From Acanthosoma haemorrhoidale (Eukaryota; Arthropoda; Insecta; Hemiptera; Acanthosomatidae): DNA of 64,000 nucleotides. The position numbers and the translations under genes were made by a program. The DNA lies in the NCBI GenBank assembly GCA_930367205.1, contig OV884012.1, positions 51,295,239-51,359,238 on the forward strand, read 5' to 3'. Under the pieces are notes generated by a model. It saw nothing but the letters and a program-made list of their open reading frames with translations. It searched no databases and was not told where the DNA came from. How positions within the stretch are numbered: position 1 is the stretch's first letter; every line of letters starts with the position of its first letter. This document shows, piece after piece, positions 48,841 through 60,240 of this stretch.

Positions 48841-49516
48841 TTAGTAAAAAAATATTTGATCAATTCACAAATAGTACTAGCTAAAAAATGACTTAGTGAG
48901 ATCCTGAACCCAATTTAAGGATTCCCTGTAAGGACATTTGTTACAGTTGGGACCCGAAACGGCTGCACCTATCCAAATAAAATTATTTGCAGCAGCCGGT
49001 GCCTCCGACGGCAACGAAAGCCGTTTACACCTTCCTAATGGTCGACGGCAAATAACCTCAGTGCTTGTCCCTATTTGACCAGAAGTTTGCCTTTCCTCTC
49101 TGCACTGTTTTCCAAAGTACATTGATCTCATTGACTTTGAAATAAACATTTCAAGGACTTGGATGCGATTTCAGGTCACTATAACTAGTTTATCCGTAAT
49201 TGTTTTCATTGGCACAAATATATGCTGAATTATTTTATTTTGAATAAATATAAACAAAATAAAGAACTTAGAAAATGAAGAACTGTATTTGAAAGGTATT
49301 TAAATTAATGTATTGCATTACTAGTTTTAGGCACTCTAACCATACCCAAAAATAAGACATTAAATTATAAATAGCTTTTTGATTAATGACTTATAATAAT
49401 CTATTTATTGGTGTAATCAGTACTAATAAATTATATTTTCAAGTACCCTATTTTCATTTGAGTGATTGATTATTGTTTATGTTTAACCTCCTTAACCGGT
49501 GTGATGATGTTTGCAG

Positions 49517-49668
49517 GTTTAAGGACGGACGAGCCATACCGGGACGAAACAACGGAGAACTGCTGGTGGTGAACGGAGTGACGAGGGAAGACCAGGGGAT
49601 GTACCAGTGTGTAGCCAGGAGAGCTGAAGGTGACACGGCTCAGGCGGCTGCCGAGCTACAGCTGGGAG
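49517..49668 (+). CDS. Dscam-like exon: second half of Ig4
   Basis: The 152-bp exon has acceptor tttgcag and donor ggag|gtacat. It completes the tryptophan codon begun in the previous exon and reads FKDGRAIPG, then a D-x-G-x-Y-x-C motif in REDQGMYQCVARRAEGD, and ends AAAELQLGG, a typical Dscam Ig4 end just before Ig5. One base is carried over to the next exon, which I could not find in the remaining 14.3 kb of the window. Either the next intron exceeds that length or the exon is too short or divergent to see. Confidence 0.87.
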
Positions 49669-51654
49669 GTACATAATAATATTAATAATAAATTATAAAT
49701 ATTACAATAAATAATACGCAAAGAAAACATAAAGTAATAAAACTGAGAACTCCGACCCTCTTCCCTCCCCAAGTTTTCAATTCTACAATTCTTGATAAAG
49801 AAATTTCATATGTGAGTTAATAATTTTTGGGGAAATTCTCCATGACATATTTTCTGAGGGGTTATCTTGTTTTTGTTTTTTTATTTATGACTAAACGTGC
49901 TTCTTATTAAAATATCTATTAAGGCCGTACAAGTTCATGGTATGATATTTCCCTTTGAAGCCTAACAATGTCAAATCCACTTAAGTTAATAATTGGAGAC
50001 CTCTGCAGGTCAACAAGACTGTCCTTTGAACATGTCGTTGTATAAAGGTAGGCACTTGTGAAGGCATGTAACAGTCATAAATTGGCATGCTTGCCGTTGG
50101 TCCAAGCCGATTCAGTATGACTACAGTCCTCAAGAGTATATTTGGTAATGAGCAAATTTACTCATCATTCCTCAATTGTTCACATCCCCAACAGTAAAAA
50201 CTTTACATACAATCCAAATGACTTTTTTTACAGGAATGCGTATCAAACATCATAGGAGTGAAAACCACTTTAATTCAAGAATTCATAATGAATACTAAAA
50301 GAAAAGTAACTAATGAAATTTCTTTCCCAAAGTACATCACACAAATGTGACAATGCGATAGCGAATGCTGGTAAAAGGACGGTCGAGTGCCTGTTTGAAG
50401 CCGAAAGCCGATAAAGTTATTAGTGAGGGGCACAAAGAGGACACTAATCACGAGTCCTTTCAATTCGTTCTCGGTCCACAGCATTCCCAGAAGGTCTTCA
50501 CAGTCTCTTCTCACACCCTTTACCTAGACTGCGCAGTTCTTCAATAGAGAACTAAAAATCTGTTTATTAACTTGAATGTACAAACTATCCGGTAACCGTA
50601 AAAAAACCAAAAAAAACCCAGAAACATGATATAAACGTTCAACATCTATTCAAATATGCTGATTTTGTACCGTTATAATGAAACATGATTACTGAAAAAT
50701 TAGTGAGTTGTTAATAAAGTGTTTGTACATAAAACTAGTTAATTACGAGCATTAACATGAAATAATTACTTCAATTTTACTTATTTAGCCTATAGTATCC
50801 ATTTATCCTAATGAGATTACATACGAATCCTGGCTTAAATTCATAAGTAATTCACTGACATCGACAACAGATCAGGGCGCGTCTTGAGAAGTAGTATTCC
50901 CAGGATCGAGACATTTGAACCACATTGCTACCTTACTTCGTTCGATTTAGCAGCTCTTTGTCTTCTACCGTCATTTCTTTGGCTGACACCTTCTCACTTA
51001 ATTTGATGTACCCTTTCTTACAAGAGGGTCTAAAAAGAAGGCGAATACAGTTTTATTTTTTTAATACTCTCGTTGTAATATACAATAGCAAAACTAAACA
51101 CTAATAAGTTTGGGGTACTTAATTCAATGAATTATTAGCCGATTAGAGCAATCATATAAATTATATTATCTAGAGTCAAATAAGGATTATGTTATTTTAA
51201 GGAAAATGAAGTTTATATGCACAAAACATTTCGGAGCAGCCTAGTATTTTTTTCTGGATTCATTCATTCACACACCTCACAATGACATTCATTATTTAAA
51301 CGGAATTGAGTAAAGGAAACAGAGGACACGAACATTCTATTTAAAGTTAGATTAGTTACCTATCTTCAGTTTAGAATTACCGAGGTGATTTATAAACAAA
51401 ATGTTTAATTGTCATTTGTGCTACAACGTGCGGAAAGTAAAACATTTGCTAAGAGAAAAGAGTGGATACTAGACTTTAAAAAGCTGACCGAATATCATTA
51501 CTGATTAGTGTACTTAAGAACAATTTTATTTTGCGTATTCCCTGTTAAATATGTATTTCCATATTTTCATTGTTATATTAAAAGCAAATGTAGAAAGAAA
51601 ATCGAAATTAGAATACCATCTTGGAGATGGAATTCCAGATTAGCATCATAGGTT
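49669..51654. other. start of the next Dscam-like intron; nothing recognised
   Basis: AT-rich DNA after the Ig4 donor site. No Ig5-type exon was found. Confidence 0.6.
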
Positions 51655-52360
51655 CATTTGAACAATGTTAGCGTTGGTCATTGAAAACTAGTCAGTTATT
51701 AATTAGTAATGTACCATAGCCCTTTGTGGGCTTATGTGAATACCATCTACCATACCTTGCCATCTAGAGAGCTGGTCCTGTTAGATATACTTTAGAAGGG
51801 AATGCAATAGTTAAGAGGTGTTTATGAGTGGTTTCATCATAAATCAGTAATATTTTTGTTTAGTGTAAACAGAGTATTCTCATTTTGATATTCTCTGTTA
51901 GTAGAGAATAATGGTTAAATCTACCATCCATATTCCCAAATGTTGTTTATTTTATTTAATAACATTTGTTTTTATTTAATCTTGTTGTTCGTCGTTCTTC
52001 ACATATCGAGTTTTTTATTACTCAAACATATTTATCCATATTAGTGCTCTATCATGCTAATAGCTGAACCTTTCAAAAAGTGTCATTAAAGCTTTTTAAT
52101 TATTATTTGAGAATATATAGTAAATTCTTCTCTTTTTTTTATTTATCTGCTATGATTTACGAGTAGGTAAACAAAAGGTGGACAAAACTATCGTTCCCGA
52201 TTAAATGTATTTCCTTTTTGTTTTTATTCATTAATACAAATATTAAAAGGGCTGAACGTTATTTGACACTGGTGGCTGTACCAAGCGGTCAGCCGACGTC
52301 ATGACGCCATTTAAAGCGTAGGCTCTTTACAACTTTATAGCCTAGGTCTAAATTAAATAT
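51655..52360. repeat. unidentified dispersed repeat, copy 1
   Basis: Aligns in the same orientation with 59455-60240 over about 0.7-0.8 kb: gcgttggtcattgaaaa, gttattaattagtaat, tctatcatgctaatagctg, ttttattcatt, tatagcctagg. It is non-coding in all frames and diverged by many substitutions and indels. No transposon hallmark was seen at the edges. Confidence 0.75.
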
Positions 52361-55300
52361 TGCAATGATTCATTTCAATTATAATTGATTTAGCGTGTGA
52401 AATTCAGCTTCCTAAAAAAATGTGATCCCCAACTATTTTACTGTTTAGTGTTCATAGGCCGGCTAGGAAACGTTAATTGACTTTTATGGAACTTTGATGG
52501 AAGTGAATAGCTCAATAGATAATAGATCACAATGAGAATTTGAATAATACCATTTCAGAGCACGTTTATCATCAAACCTCTTTTCCTTTGAGATAATTCA
52601 CCTCTCAAAGGTTTTACTAACCCCGACTTATTTTATAACACCTTTTAAGCTAAATCTTTAATTGCTCAAATACTAAACTGAATATTAATATTCTCCTTGG
52701 CCCATCGTAACATTTTTATATACATAAATTTATTACATTCAGTAATAAATAAAAAAATGGCCAAAAGCGAATGTCTAGGGTATAAGATAATGATTAGGAT
52801 AGAACGACTGGGGCTCGTTAATTTTTATACATTTCTGACTTGAATATAAAAATATATACTATAGACAGGCTTAACTTACATACATCATCCATGAAGTATA
52901 TCATTACAAGGATGTACTAATTATATATATTATAGAGTCAAGTAGATATTTCATGAAAGCTTAAGTGATGTAGTGAAGCTTAGTAAATGAATAGGTATAT
53001 TTTTTGTTATATCGGCCACATTGGACTAATAATTTACTTCCTCTATGAGTTTTAAATTTATCTATTCCTGACGCTGATAGTGGTGTGGTGAACTTATTAT
53101 GACGAACATTTCACTTAAATATAATTTATAAGGTACTATTGTGAGATGGAAATATTTATAAATGGCAATAGGCTAAATACTGTATGGGCCTTATCAGCAC
53201 GCCCTCCTTAAGACAGGATGTACACACTCTTGAGATTCTCGTAATTTTTTTTTTTTTTTGTTAGATACATAAAATATTCAATACAAGAGTTTTATAAAAA
53301 TCTAAATGGGCTTTCTTAACTTTTTTAAATGCCTGGCACGAGGATAGATTTTTAAATAGACAGCATAATTCTGCAACTACATTCCCTTTGTTCGCGACTC
53401 TTCTTCTCATAGGGTAGGATCCTTCAATGCAATCATGAATATAATGCTTGCAAAGTATATTGAATTATTTCTAATGTAGGAATATATTTATGACATATAA
53501 GGGGAGCTATGCTTTTTCGTCGTATACTTCACACCAAACGAACAATAATGACAAAAATTGTTTCGTTAACTTTTTGGTGTTCTCAAGCCCCCCTGTCAAA
53601 AGCTATTTAAGATTTAAAGATCCAGTTTTTCCACGTACCAAAACATGCATGAAAGACAGTTATGTGAAACAAATTTAAATATATTCCAAGGCGGTTCCAG
53701 TGGGTTTTTCGTCTACATTGTAGCCTATAATTTTTCTTTGTTTGTTGAAATAGAGGTTTTCAGATACCATGCTGGTTTAGCTGATAAAATAAATTATTTT
53801 TCGTTATACCAACCAAATCTCGGTTTTACGTCTGTTGAAATGGTTTATTCAGTTTCTCCCTCATTTTCCTTTAGTAAATGTTCTCAAAAATAAAATCTAT
53901 TTTAAAACTGGTGTAAACAAAATTTTATCAATATGACAAAAACTCTTGGACCTGATAAATGCTACATTTTATGGCAAATGATGCTTGGATTGACTAGTAT
54001 TATTAATTAAACAATACTTAATTATTGAGCCTCTATAAATTCAATATCTGTTATAAGCCTCATATGACGAAAGGTTTATCCAAGATGGTCATGACGGAGG
54101 GATAGAAGAGATATGATCGCTTAGGTGATGAGTGCGAGGGGCGGACCGAGGGAAACGAAGGAGGGGTGATGACATGGTCGCATCGCTAATGATGGCATCA
54201 TAAGTCTCATCTACGATCCGAGGCTATCTTGTAGGTAACATACGATTGTGGTGAAGCTATCAAGGTTTATCTGTCTATAGTCTATTTTTTCTATTTAATA
54301 CATATTCTATTGAATAAAGCTTTAATCACAGATTATTATTCTTTCACTATTTCAAATAGTGGTCGTAAAATCATTTAATCGAACAGAAATAGTTTAGGTA
54401 TAATAAACAACACCTCGAAATGAGCTAATTAATTTTCGGTTAAAGTACCGTCGTGTAAAGTATGGAAACTTACTTAGTTTAGTTCAAATTCAAAGTTCAG
54501 CTAAATTCCGGTAACTTTTAAGATTTATCAAGTCCTATCTCATAAGCTATTTAAGACATAAAACTATGGTTTTTTCTATCTTTCAAACGAAAATAAGCAT
54601 AAATATATTGCTAAACATTTTGAGAGTGAACAATAGATATCGTGTGTTCCATCCAAACTGGATTTACCACCACCGTCCTGCGAGTACCTTGCTAGATCAC
54701 ATTGAACATCCTTTATTTTGTTTAAATGTATTCTAGTTCTAAATCTCAATTCAAATTAAATTTAAATAAAAAATTTTATACCCACAAGCAGTTTTAGAGA
54801 ATCCCTCTTTATGTTACCTTAGTTCATTCTTTCATTTACAGTACTTGTTAATAGGAATGTGAGCTCTCAGAAATACCAACTGTTGGTCTTGGTTGACAAG
54901 ATGCATTCACGTTAGTTAATAGTTATGCTACTTAGCAATAAATATGGTGAAGTCCATTTTCTAGGTGACTGTAGGAAAAACAATCTGTGTTTCGAAGACA
55001 ATACATAGCCGAAGAGATACATTTTTTGCCTGATATAAAAAATAAGACAAGAATATATATTAATGATTATCATTATAGTAGTGTCCGTGGTAATTACCAG
55101 CCTTTACCCCCTGGCTCCGATAGCGACAAATACTGCCCGAAGAAATTAGTAGTATTAATTTAAATAAAACAGAGATATATTATTTTTAAAAATATAACAA
55201 ATAATGATTCTCTTTTCTCCCCCAACATTCAGCTGAGAGGAAGGAAGTTTACGAAACTCTAACACCATTAACTTTAAATTGTATTTCGCCTCTTTTAATA

Positions 55301-56194
55301 ACTATATCCCGCTGAAAGTTTAAATTAGGTTCTAAAAATGCCCAATTAACTTTAATATCCTTAAATATAAAAGGAATACATTTAAAGTTTCGTTGTGAGC
55401 AGTTTAATGCTCCTGCATTTTACGATCCTACTATGAATTATAAAAAGTTTCCGATTTCCATGCTCATTTTTATTTTACTTGTTTCTACTCCAATTGATCA
55501 ACAATAAAGAGGGCTACTAAACACTCCAGTTTATTTCCTACCAGATGATATTTAGTTCATTATATGATGATTTTTCTTATTATTTGGTTAGTGGAGGTTG
55601 TGAAAGGGTATAATTAAATCATAAACCTTTCCATCAGCATCATCATAAGGCTTTCCAAAATATTGCATTTATTCGCCAATAAACTTTCAACAGCTCACTT
55701 TTCGTTGCTAAAATGAAAATTCACACGATAAAAACTTTGACTGGATGAAGACGAACAAAATCTATCATCAAAAGCAGCAACGATAACAATCAATAAATAA
55801 AACATTTTCAAAATATTAACAGAGATGAATTGCACCCTGCAAAAATGGTCCATCCATTTTACTAAAATTAAAGATTCAAAAAAAAAAAAAATACATAAGA
55901 CTAATCTCATGGGTACTCGCACAATAGAAGTGAAAAAAAGTTTGAAAAAATAATATTTAATAATTTATATTAATTCAGACTTTAAACGACTTCACTCTAC
56001 AACAGGTTTTACTTAGGAGGTATAGAAGGGGTGCGTTTTTTAGTGTAGATGTGTTTATTATTTCTTCATTTTTATTTATATCATCCGATCTTAGAGAATA
56101 TAATTTAATATCAATACATTGCAAGGCAACGCTTTGTGGTGCGTCATTAGGAATTGAAATACATGCCATACAAAAATGTAACCCGGGAGTCGGC
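52361..56194. other. intron without recognisable gene
   Basis: AT-rich with short frames only. A GC-richer patch near 54050-54240 is unexplained. Confidence 0.6.
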
Positions 56195-56401
56195 ATGGAA
56201 ATATTGACATTAGGGAAAATATACCTCAAACGAAACTATTGTAAATTCAATAATGATTTCTTCGCTCATATTCAAGGGTTAGTAATAGGGAATTCTTTGA
56301 GTATGTTATTAGCTGAGCTATATCCAGACGAATTAGAGAACGTATATATAATATCTAATGGAAATCCATACATCCACAAAATTAAATATTGGATAAGATA
56401 T

Positions 56402-56531
56402 TTGTATGAATGAGCGAGTGAATGATGAATTGTAAATATGGTATGAATGATAACATTTATCTCAATTACCCATTGCCTAATAAAAGGCAGATTGTAATTT
56501 TATCTTAATAAAATTGATTGAAACCGGAACC
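56402..56531 (+). mobile_element. family C 3' tip inserted in the Penelope-like element, with TSD
   Basis: Only the last 130 bp of family C (ttgtatgaatgagcgagtga to the aggcagattgtaatttt block and aataaaattgattgaaacc). An 11-bp duplication, ggataagatat, lies at 56391-56401 and 56532-56542. It interrupts the Penelope RT coding frame directly before its catalytic YVDD box. Confidence 0.92.
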
Positions 56532-56934
56532 GGATAAGATATGTTGATGACGTACTGGCGAGCTTCATGGGGAGTCATAAGGAATTAAATGTGCTATCTA
56601 AATATTTAAACAGAATAAATAAAACATGACATTTGTGACGGAAATAGAAAAAGACAACGCAATTTGTTTTTTAGATCTGATAGTGAGCAGAATTGGGAAC
56701 AAACGTGGATTCAAACTATACATAAGATACTTCGCACCTTCACAGTCACAAGACGGTCATGTTCCACTTTATCATTAATACATTACATAACATCACAGTA
56801 GACAGGGATAACTATGATAAAGAGCTTAGACATAGCCACCACATAGCAATAGTCAACAGCTACGCTACAGACACTATAACAAGAATCAAACTTCTTCACT
56901 ATAACAGAAAAAAAAAAATTATTTAGTACCTACA

Positions 56935-57355
56935 GTCATTGCACTGCTCCACTCATCCCTATAATCCTCCTCGGAGACTGAAACGGCAGTGGCCTCGTGA
57001 CCTACTATTAATGCGCAACAGTGGGTGTCCTGGCAATGGCCAGTTTCTCCAATCATGTCCTGAGCGTATGTGGCTCTCGCGCTCTTCGTCAGCCTCCACT
57101 GGCTCATATCCGGTGACGTGGCTGGTGGGGGAGCGTGGGGGACTTTCCAAGACTCCGCTTCCTCTTTCGCTTGCGATGGAGGCAACAACCGTGTGGACTT
57201 GGGGGGCCCCTGGGCTGTTTGTAAATATTGTATGAATGTGCGAGCGAATGATGAATTGTAAATATGGTATGAATGAAAACACTTATGTCAATTATTTATT
57301 GCCTATTAAGTAAAGGCAGATTGTAATTTCATCATAATAAAGTTGTTAACAAGTA
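56935..57355 (+). mobile_element. family C 3' end inserted in the Penelope-like element, with TSD
   Basis: About 420 bp of family C, beginning in the C-terminal coding part (cactcatccctataatcctc) and ending agttgttaacaagta. A 10-bp duplication, agtacctaca, is at 56925-56934 and 57356-57365. It is nearly identical over its 3' part to the copy at 5166. Confidence 0.9.
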
Positions 57356-59055
57356 AGTACCTACAAAAGATTAACAAAGAATCTATTTTTATCTAAATAA
57401 AATGGAAAAATTTTAAAAATGGTGTTCTACCCCATATTTAGGAAATATTACAGATAAATTAGGGAATATTTTGAAAAAAGGCGGGCAATGGTGTAGCCTT
57501 TAAAAGTAGTCACTTTGCGTAACTCAATTTTCCATGTTGAAGACCCGATTCAGGTAAAACATAGATTAAAACATACATAGGGGTATATAGAATAGAGCGT
57601 GGAGAATGAAATGAATCTTATGTCGGTAGAAAATTATCGATTAGATGCAAATAACATCTTAGACAAAAAGCAACCCAGTCCATCATACAAATGATAGAAA
57701 CTGTATTAATATCCTGAAAAGTATTAAAAGTAAATCAGATTCCTTAATATCGGATGATACAAATAAAAAAGAAGAAATTATAAACACACCTATAAAGCCA
57801 GTCGTAGAGAGAAGTCTGAATTAATATAATTTATTTCAAATGTTATAAATTTTTTCCTCACCATTTGGGGGAGTAGCGATTATATTAGTGTATTATTGTG
57901 TTTTTTTTATTATTTATAACTTATGTGTCGAGTTTTTTTTTTTTTCTATAGTTTTAGTAAAATGGTTGGATCATTTCGGACTTGATGCAATTCATCACTG
58001 TTAACATTTTGAATATGTTTCATTGATTGATTGTCATTACTGTTGTTTGTATCCATCCAGTCAAGATTTTTATCGTGTAACTTTTCATTTTAGCAACCGA
58101 TGATGACAGCTTAGAAATGTCAATAACGTTATTGGTGAATAAATATTATATTGTGAAAAGACTGGAGGTTTATTATCCATTGATTTTCTGTTTTAGATTG
58201 ATGTTATTGATAATAGTACTCTAATATGATTGTAGGCAAATATCGTTATCCATTTTATCTCAGTGCCCGTTTAACTTATTGTGTATTAAGTAAATATGTT
58301 ATGTGTCATCCCACGATTGCAGCTGCCTCAACTCAATTGTATATTCCGCGGGAATATACTCGCTCTTTGATGCAAATATATACAATCAATTAAGATATGC
58401 ATGCGCAGTGTAAGTACGACTTCCAAGCGCAGAGAATGGTTTTAGGGGTGGGTTTAACTGAATGTGATTGAACGAGTTCGTGTTTGTATTAATTGTTTGG
58501 TCAAGATAGACAAAAATCGTTTAGCTATATAATTTAAAGTTTACGTTGTATATAAAACGTAATTGGATACGGAGAATGGCACATCAACAATTTTTATAAA
58601 AACGTTTGATTGAATAGACTTTAATTTTTGTGCTTTTGCAAAAAGGATCAGTTGATGAGATAGGCCCAATGAAAACCAATCTTTTATGAAAACATGTGTC
58701 CTCATATCTTCCTTAAGGATAACCGAAGATTTGTATTTCATTTTAATTTTAAATTTATAGTTTCGTTATTAATTACCTCAGTTAGGAGATATAATATGTA
58801 TGTAGATAGAGACATTTTTTAAAAGTAAAATGGACGTGTAAAATGTCAGAATATGTTAACAATATTAAGGGGCAGTTTTAAAGAAAATTAAATCCAATTT
58901 GCCACTGGTAACGGATCCTTCTTAGAAATTATTTCCTGGGACAGACGTAATACAAAACGCCAGATGCTAAAGGAAGCATTACTTCGCTCCATTTCCTTCC
59001 CGTATGTTCCATATCTTCCCTATATGTTATAATTAAACAATTTTAAAGAAATCAA

Positions 59056-59230
59056 CCCTCGGTAGACTCTCACCGAACAGATTCCACCCACCTCCTTTAG
59101 GCATTCCACACCCTATATCCTTCTCATACATCCTTCAAATGGGGGACCCCTCTTAGTAAAAGGCACTCATTAGCCCAAAATAATTTTCCTTTATGTTTGA
59201 GAGCTAAGAAGAAAGAAAAAAAAAATCAAA
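59056..59230 (+). mobile_element. family A 3' UTR fragment
   Basis: Starts ctcggtagactctcacc and continues with the family A 3' UTR (cacctcctttaggcattcca, ccttctcatacatccttcaa) to gtttgagagctaagaag and an A-rich tail. A short possible target duplication (aaatcaa) lies on both sides but merges with the tail. Confidence 0.8.
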
Positions 59231-59259
59231 CTTCAGTAAAAGGCGAAAGATATAGATAT

Positions 59260-59335
59260 GGGACTCCCCTTAGTGAAAGGCACCCATCATCCCAAATAAT
59301 TTCCTTTATTTTTCCTATATCCTATATATAAGAAC
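59260..59335 (+). mobile_element. second, shorter family A-related 3' UTR fragment
   Basis: gggactccccttagtgaaag followed by gcacccatcatcccaaataa and tttttcctatatcctatata repeats the last third of the family A 3' UTR, 30 bp after the previous fragment. It may be an independent insertion or a partial duplication. Confidence 0.65.
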
Positions 59336-59454
59336 CAGGAACTAGGTTTTCCCCATTTTCACGGCTTCGTACAAAGCTTTAAAACAATGTGTCACTTGCT
59401 GGGTAAACGTGGATGGCGCCGGACTATAAGCTGAGCTAGAGCCTGCCTAGGAGA

Positions 59455-60240
59455 GGAATGTTGACGTTGGTCATTGAAAACCACAGTGAGTTATTAATTA
59501 GTAATATAACATTGCCCGTTCCCAATTGGTGTGAATAACATCCCATATTCAGAGCCAATTAAATTCAATAGTCTAGCTATGTTGAATATACTTATGAAGG
59601 AAATTTAATAGTAAAGACCTAGTGGTTATAACTATTTTATATACTTCATTAACCAGTAATATCTTACCTAGTTCAATAAGAATATTTTCATTTAGATATT
59701 ATCTGTTGATATGGAATGGTGAATAGGTCTATTATGGTATACGCAGTGTTGTTGGATTGTTTTTCTAAATCTATAATGTATTTTTTTATTTACTAAAATC
59801 TTGTTGTTCATAGTGGTTAACTTATTGTGTTTTTTTTATTAATTTCTCAAACATATTTATGCATACTAATGTTCTATCATGCCAATAGCTGGACCTAATA
59901 TAAGGTATAATTAGAGTTCTTAATTATTAATTGAGGATATCGAATGAATGTTTCAGCTGTCTGCCGCGATATACTTATGGTAAACGAATGATGGGCAAAA
60001 TTATCAACCCAGTTGAAACATATTTTCTTTTTCTTTTTATTCATTTCTAAAGTATTAAAAATATTAGAAGGGCTGAATGTGTTTAGAACACATACATACT
60101 ACACCAAACAGCCAGCCGGCTTCACGACACCCTTTGGAGCGTGGGTTACACAGTATCGAAAAGAGTAGTGGTTAGTGTTTAATTAATTTAACCCTTACTT
60201 TTACAACTGTATAGCCTAGGCACCAAATAAATATCGCAGT
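59455..60240. repeat. unidentified dispersed repeat, copy 2
   Basis: Partner of 51655-52360, with matching landmarks in the same order (acgttggtcattgaaaa, tctatcatgccaatagctg, agaagggctgaatg, cagccggcttcacgac, tatagcctagg). An extra segment near 60150-60200 is absent from the first copy. Confidence 0.75.

Larger units (their letters stand above)
45879..49516. other. intron between Ig4 half exons
   Basis: AT-rich, containing the RT fragment at 48640-48840 and a microsatellite. A GC-richer patch at 48890-49100 is unexplained. No further exon was seen. Confidence 0.6.
3806..49668 (+). other. Dscam-like receptor gene, partial (four exons and their introns)
   Basis: Four plus-strand exons join in compatible phases (1, 2, 2, 1) and read through Ig2 (second half), Ig3 and Ig4 of a Dscam-family immunoglobulin receptor. 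Dscam proteins are single-pass membrane cell-adhesion molecules acting in neurite self-avoidance and, for some arthropod genes, immunity; that is family knowledge. Exon boundaries match the layout in which Ig2 and Ig3 are each split over two exons. Only one exon of the Ig3 first-half type was found, which argues for a paralog without the Dscam1 exon 6 array. The 5' and 3' parts of the gene lie outside the window or in exons I could not see. The second intron contains two other genes on the same strand. The exact paralog is not resolved. Confidence 0.8.
56195..58160 (+). mobile_element. Penelope-like retroelement, decayed and twice interrupted
   Basis: From about 56215 the frame reads YLKRNYCKFNNDFFAHIQGL then GNSLSMLLAELYPDELE, the Penelope-type RT. 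After the 56402-56531 insertion it resumes with the catalytic RYVDDVLASF and IEKDNAICFLDLIVSRIG (to about 56720). Beyond the second insertion a shifted frame has NITDKLGNILKKGG (about 57450) and the GIY-YIG nuclease signature GVYRIERGE (57580) with NESYVGRKLSIRCK, interrupted by a stop. The frame ends near 57823. A possible 3' UTR runs on to aataaatatt near 58140. The order RT then GIY-YIG is diagnostic of Penelope-like elements. The N-terminal part is missing. Confidence 0.87.
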
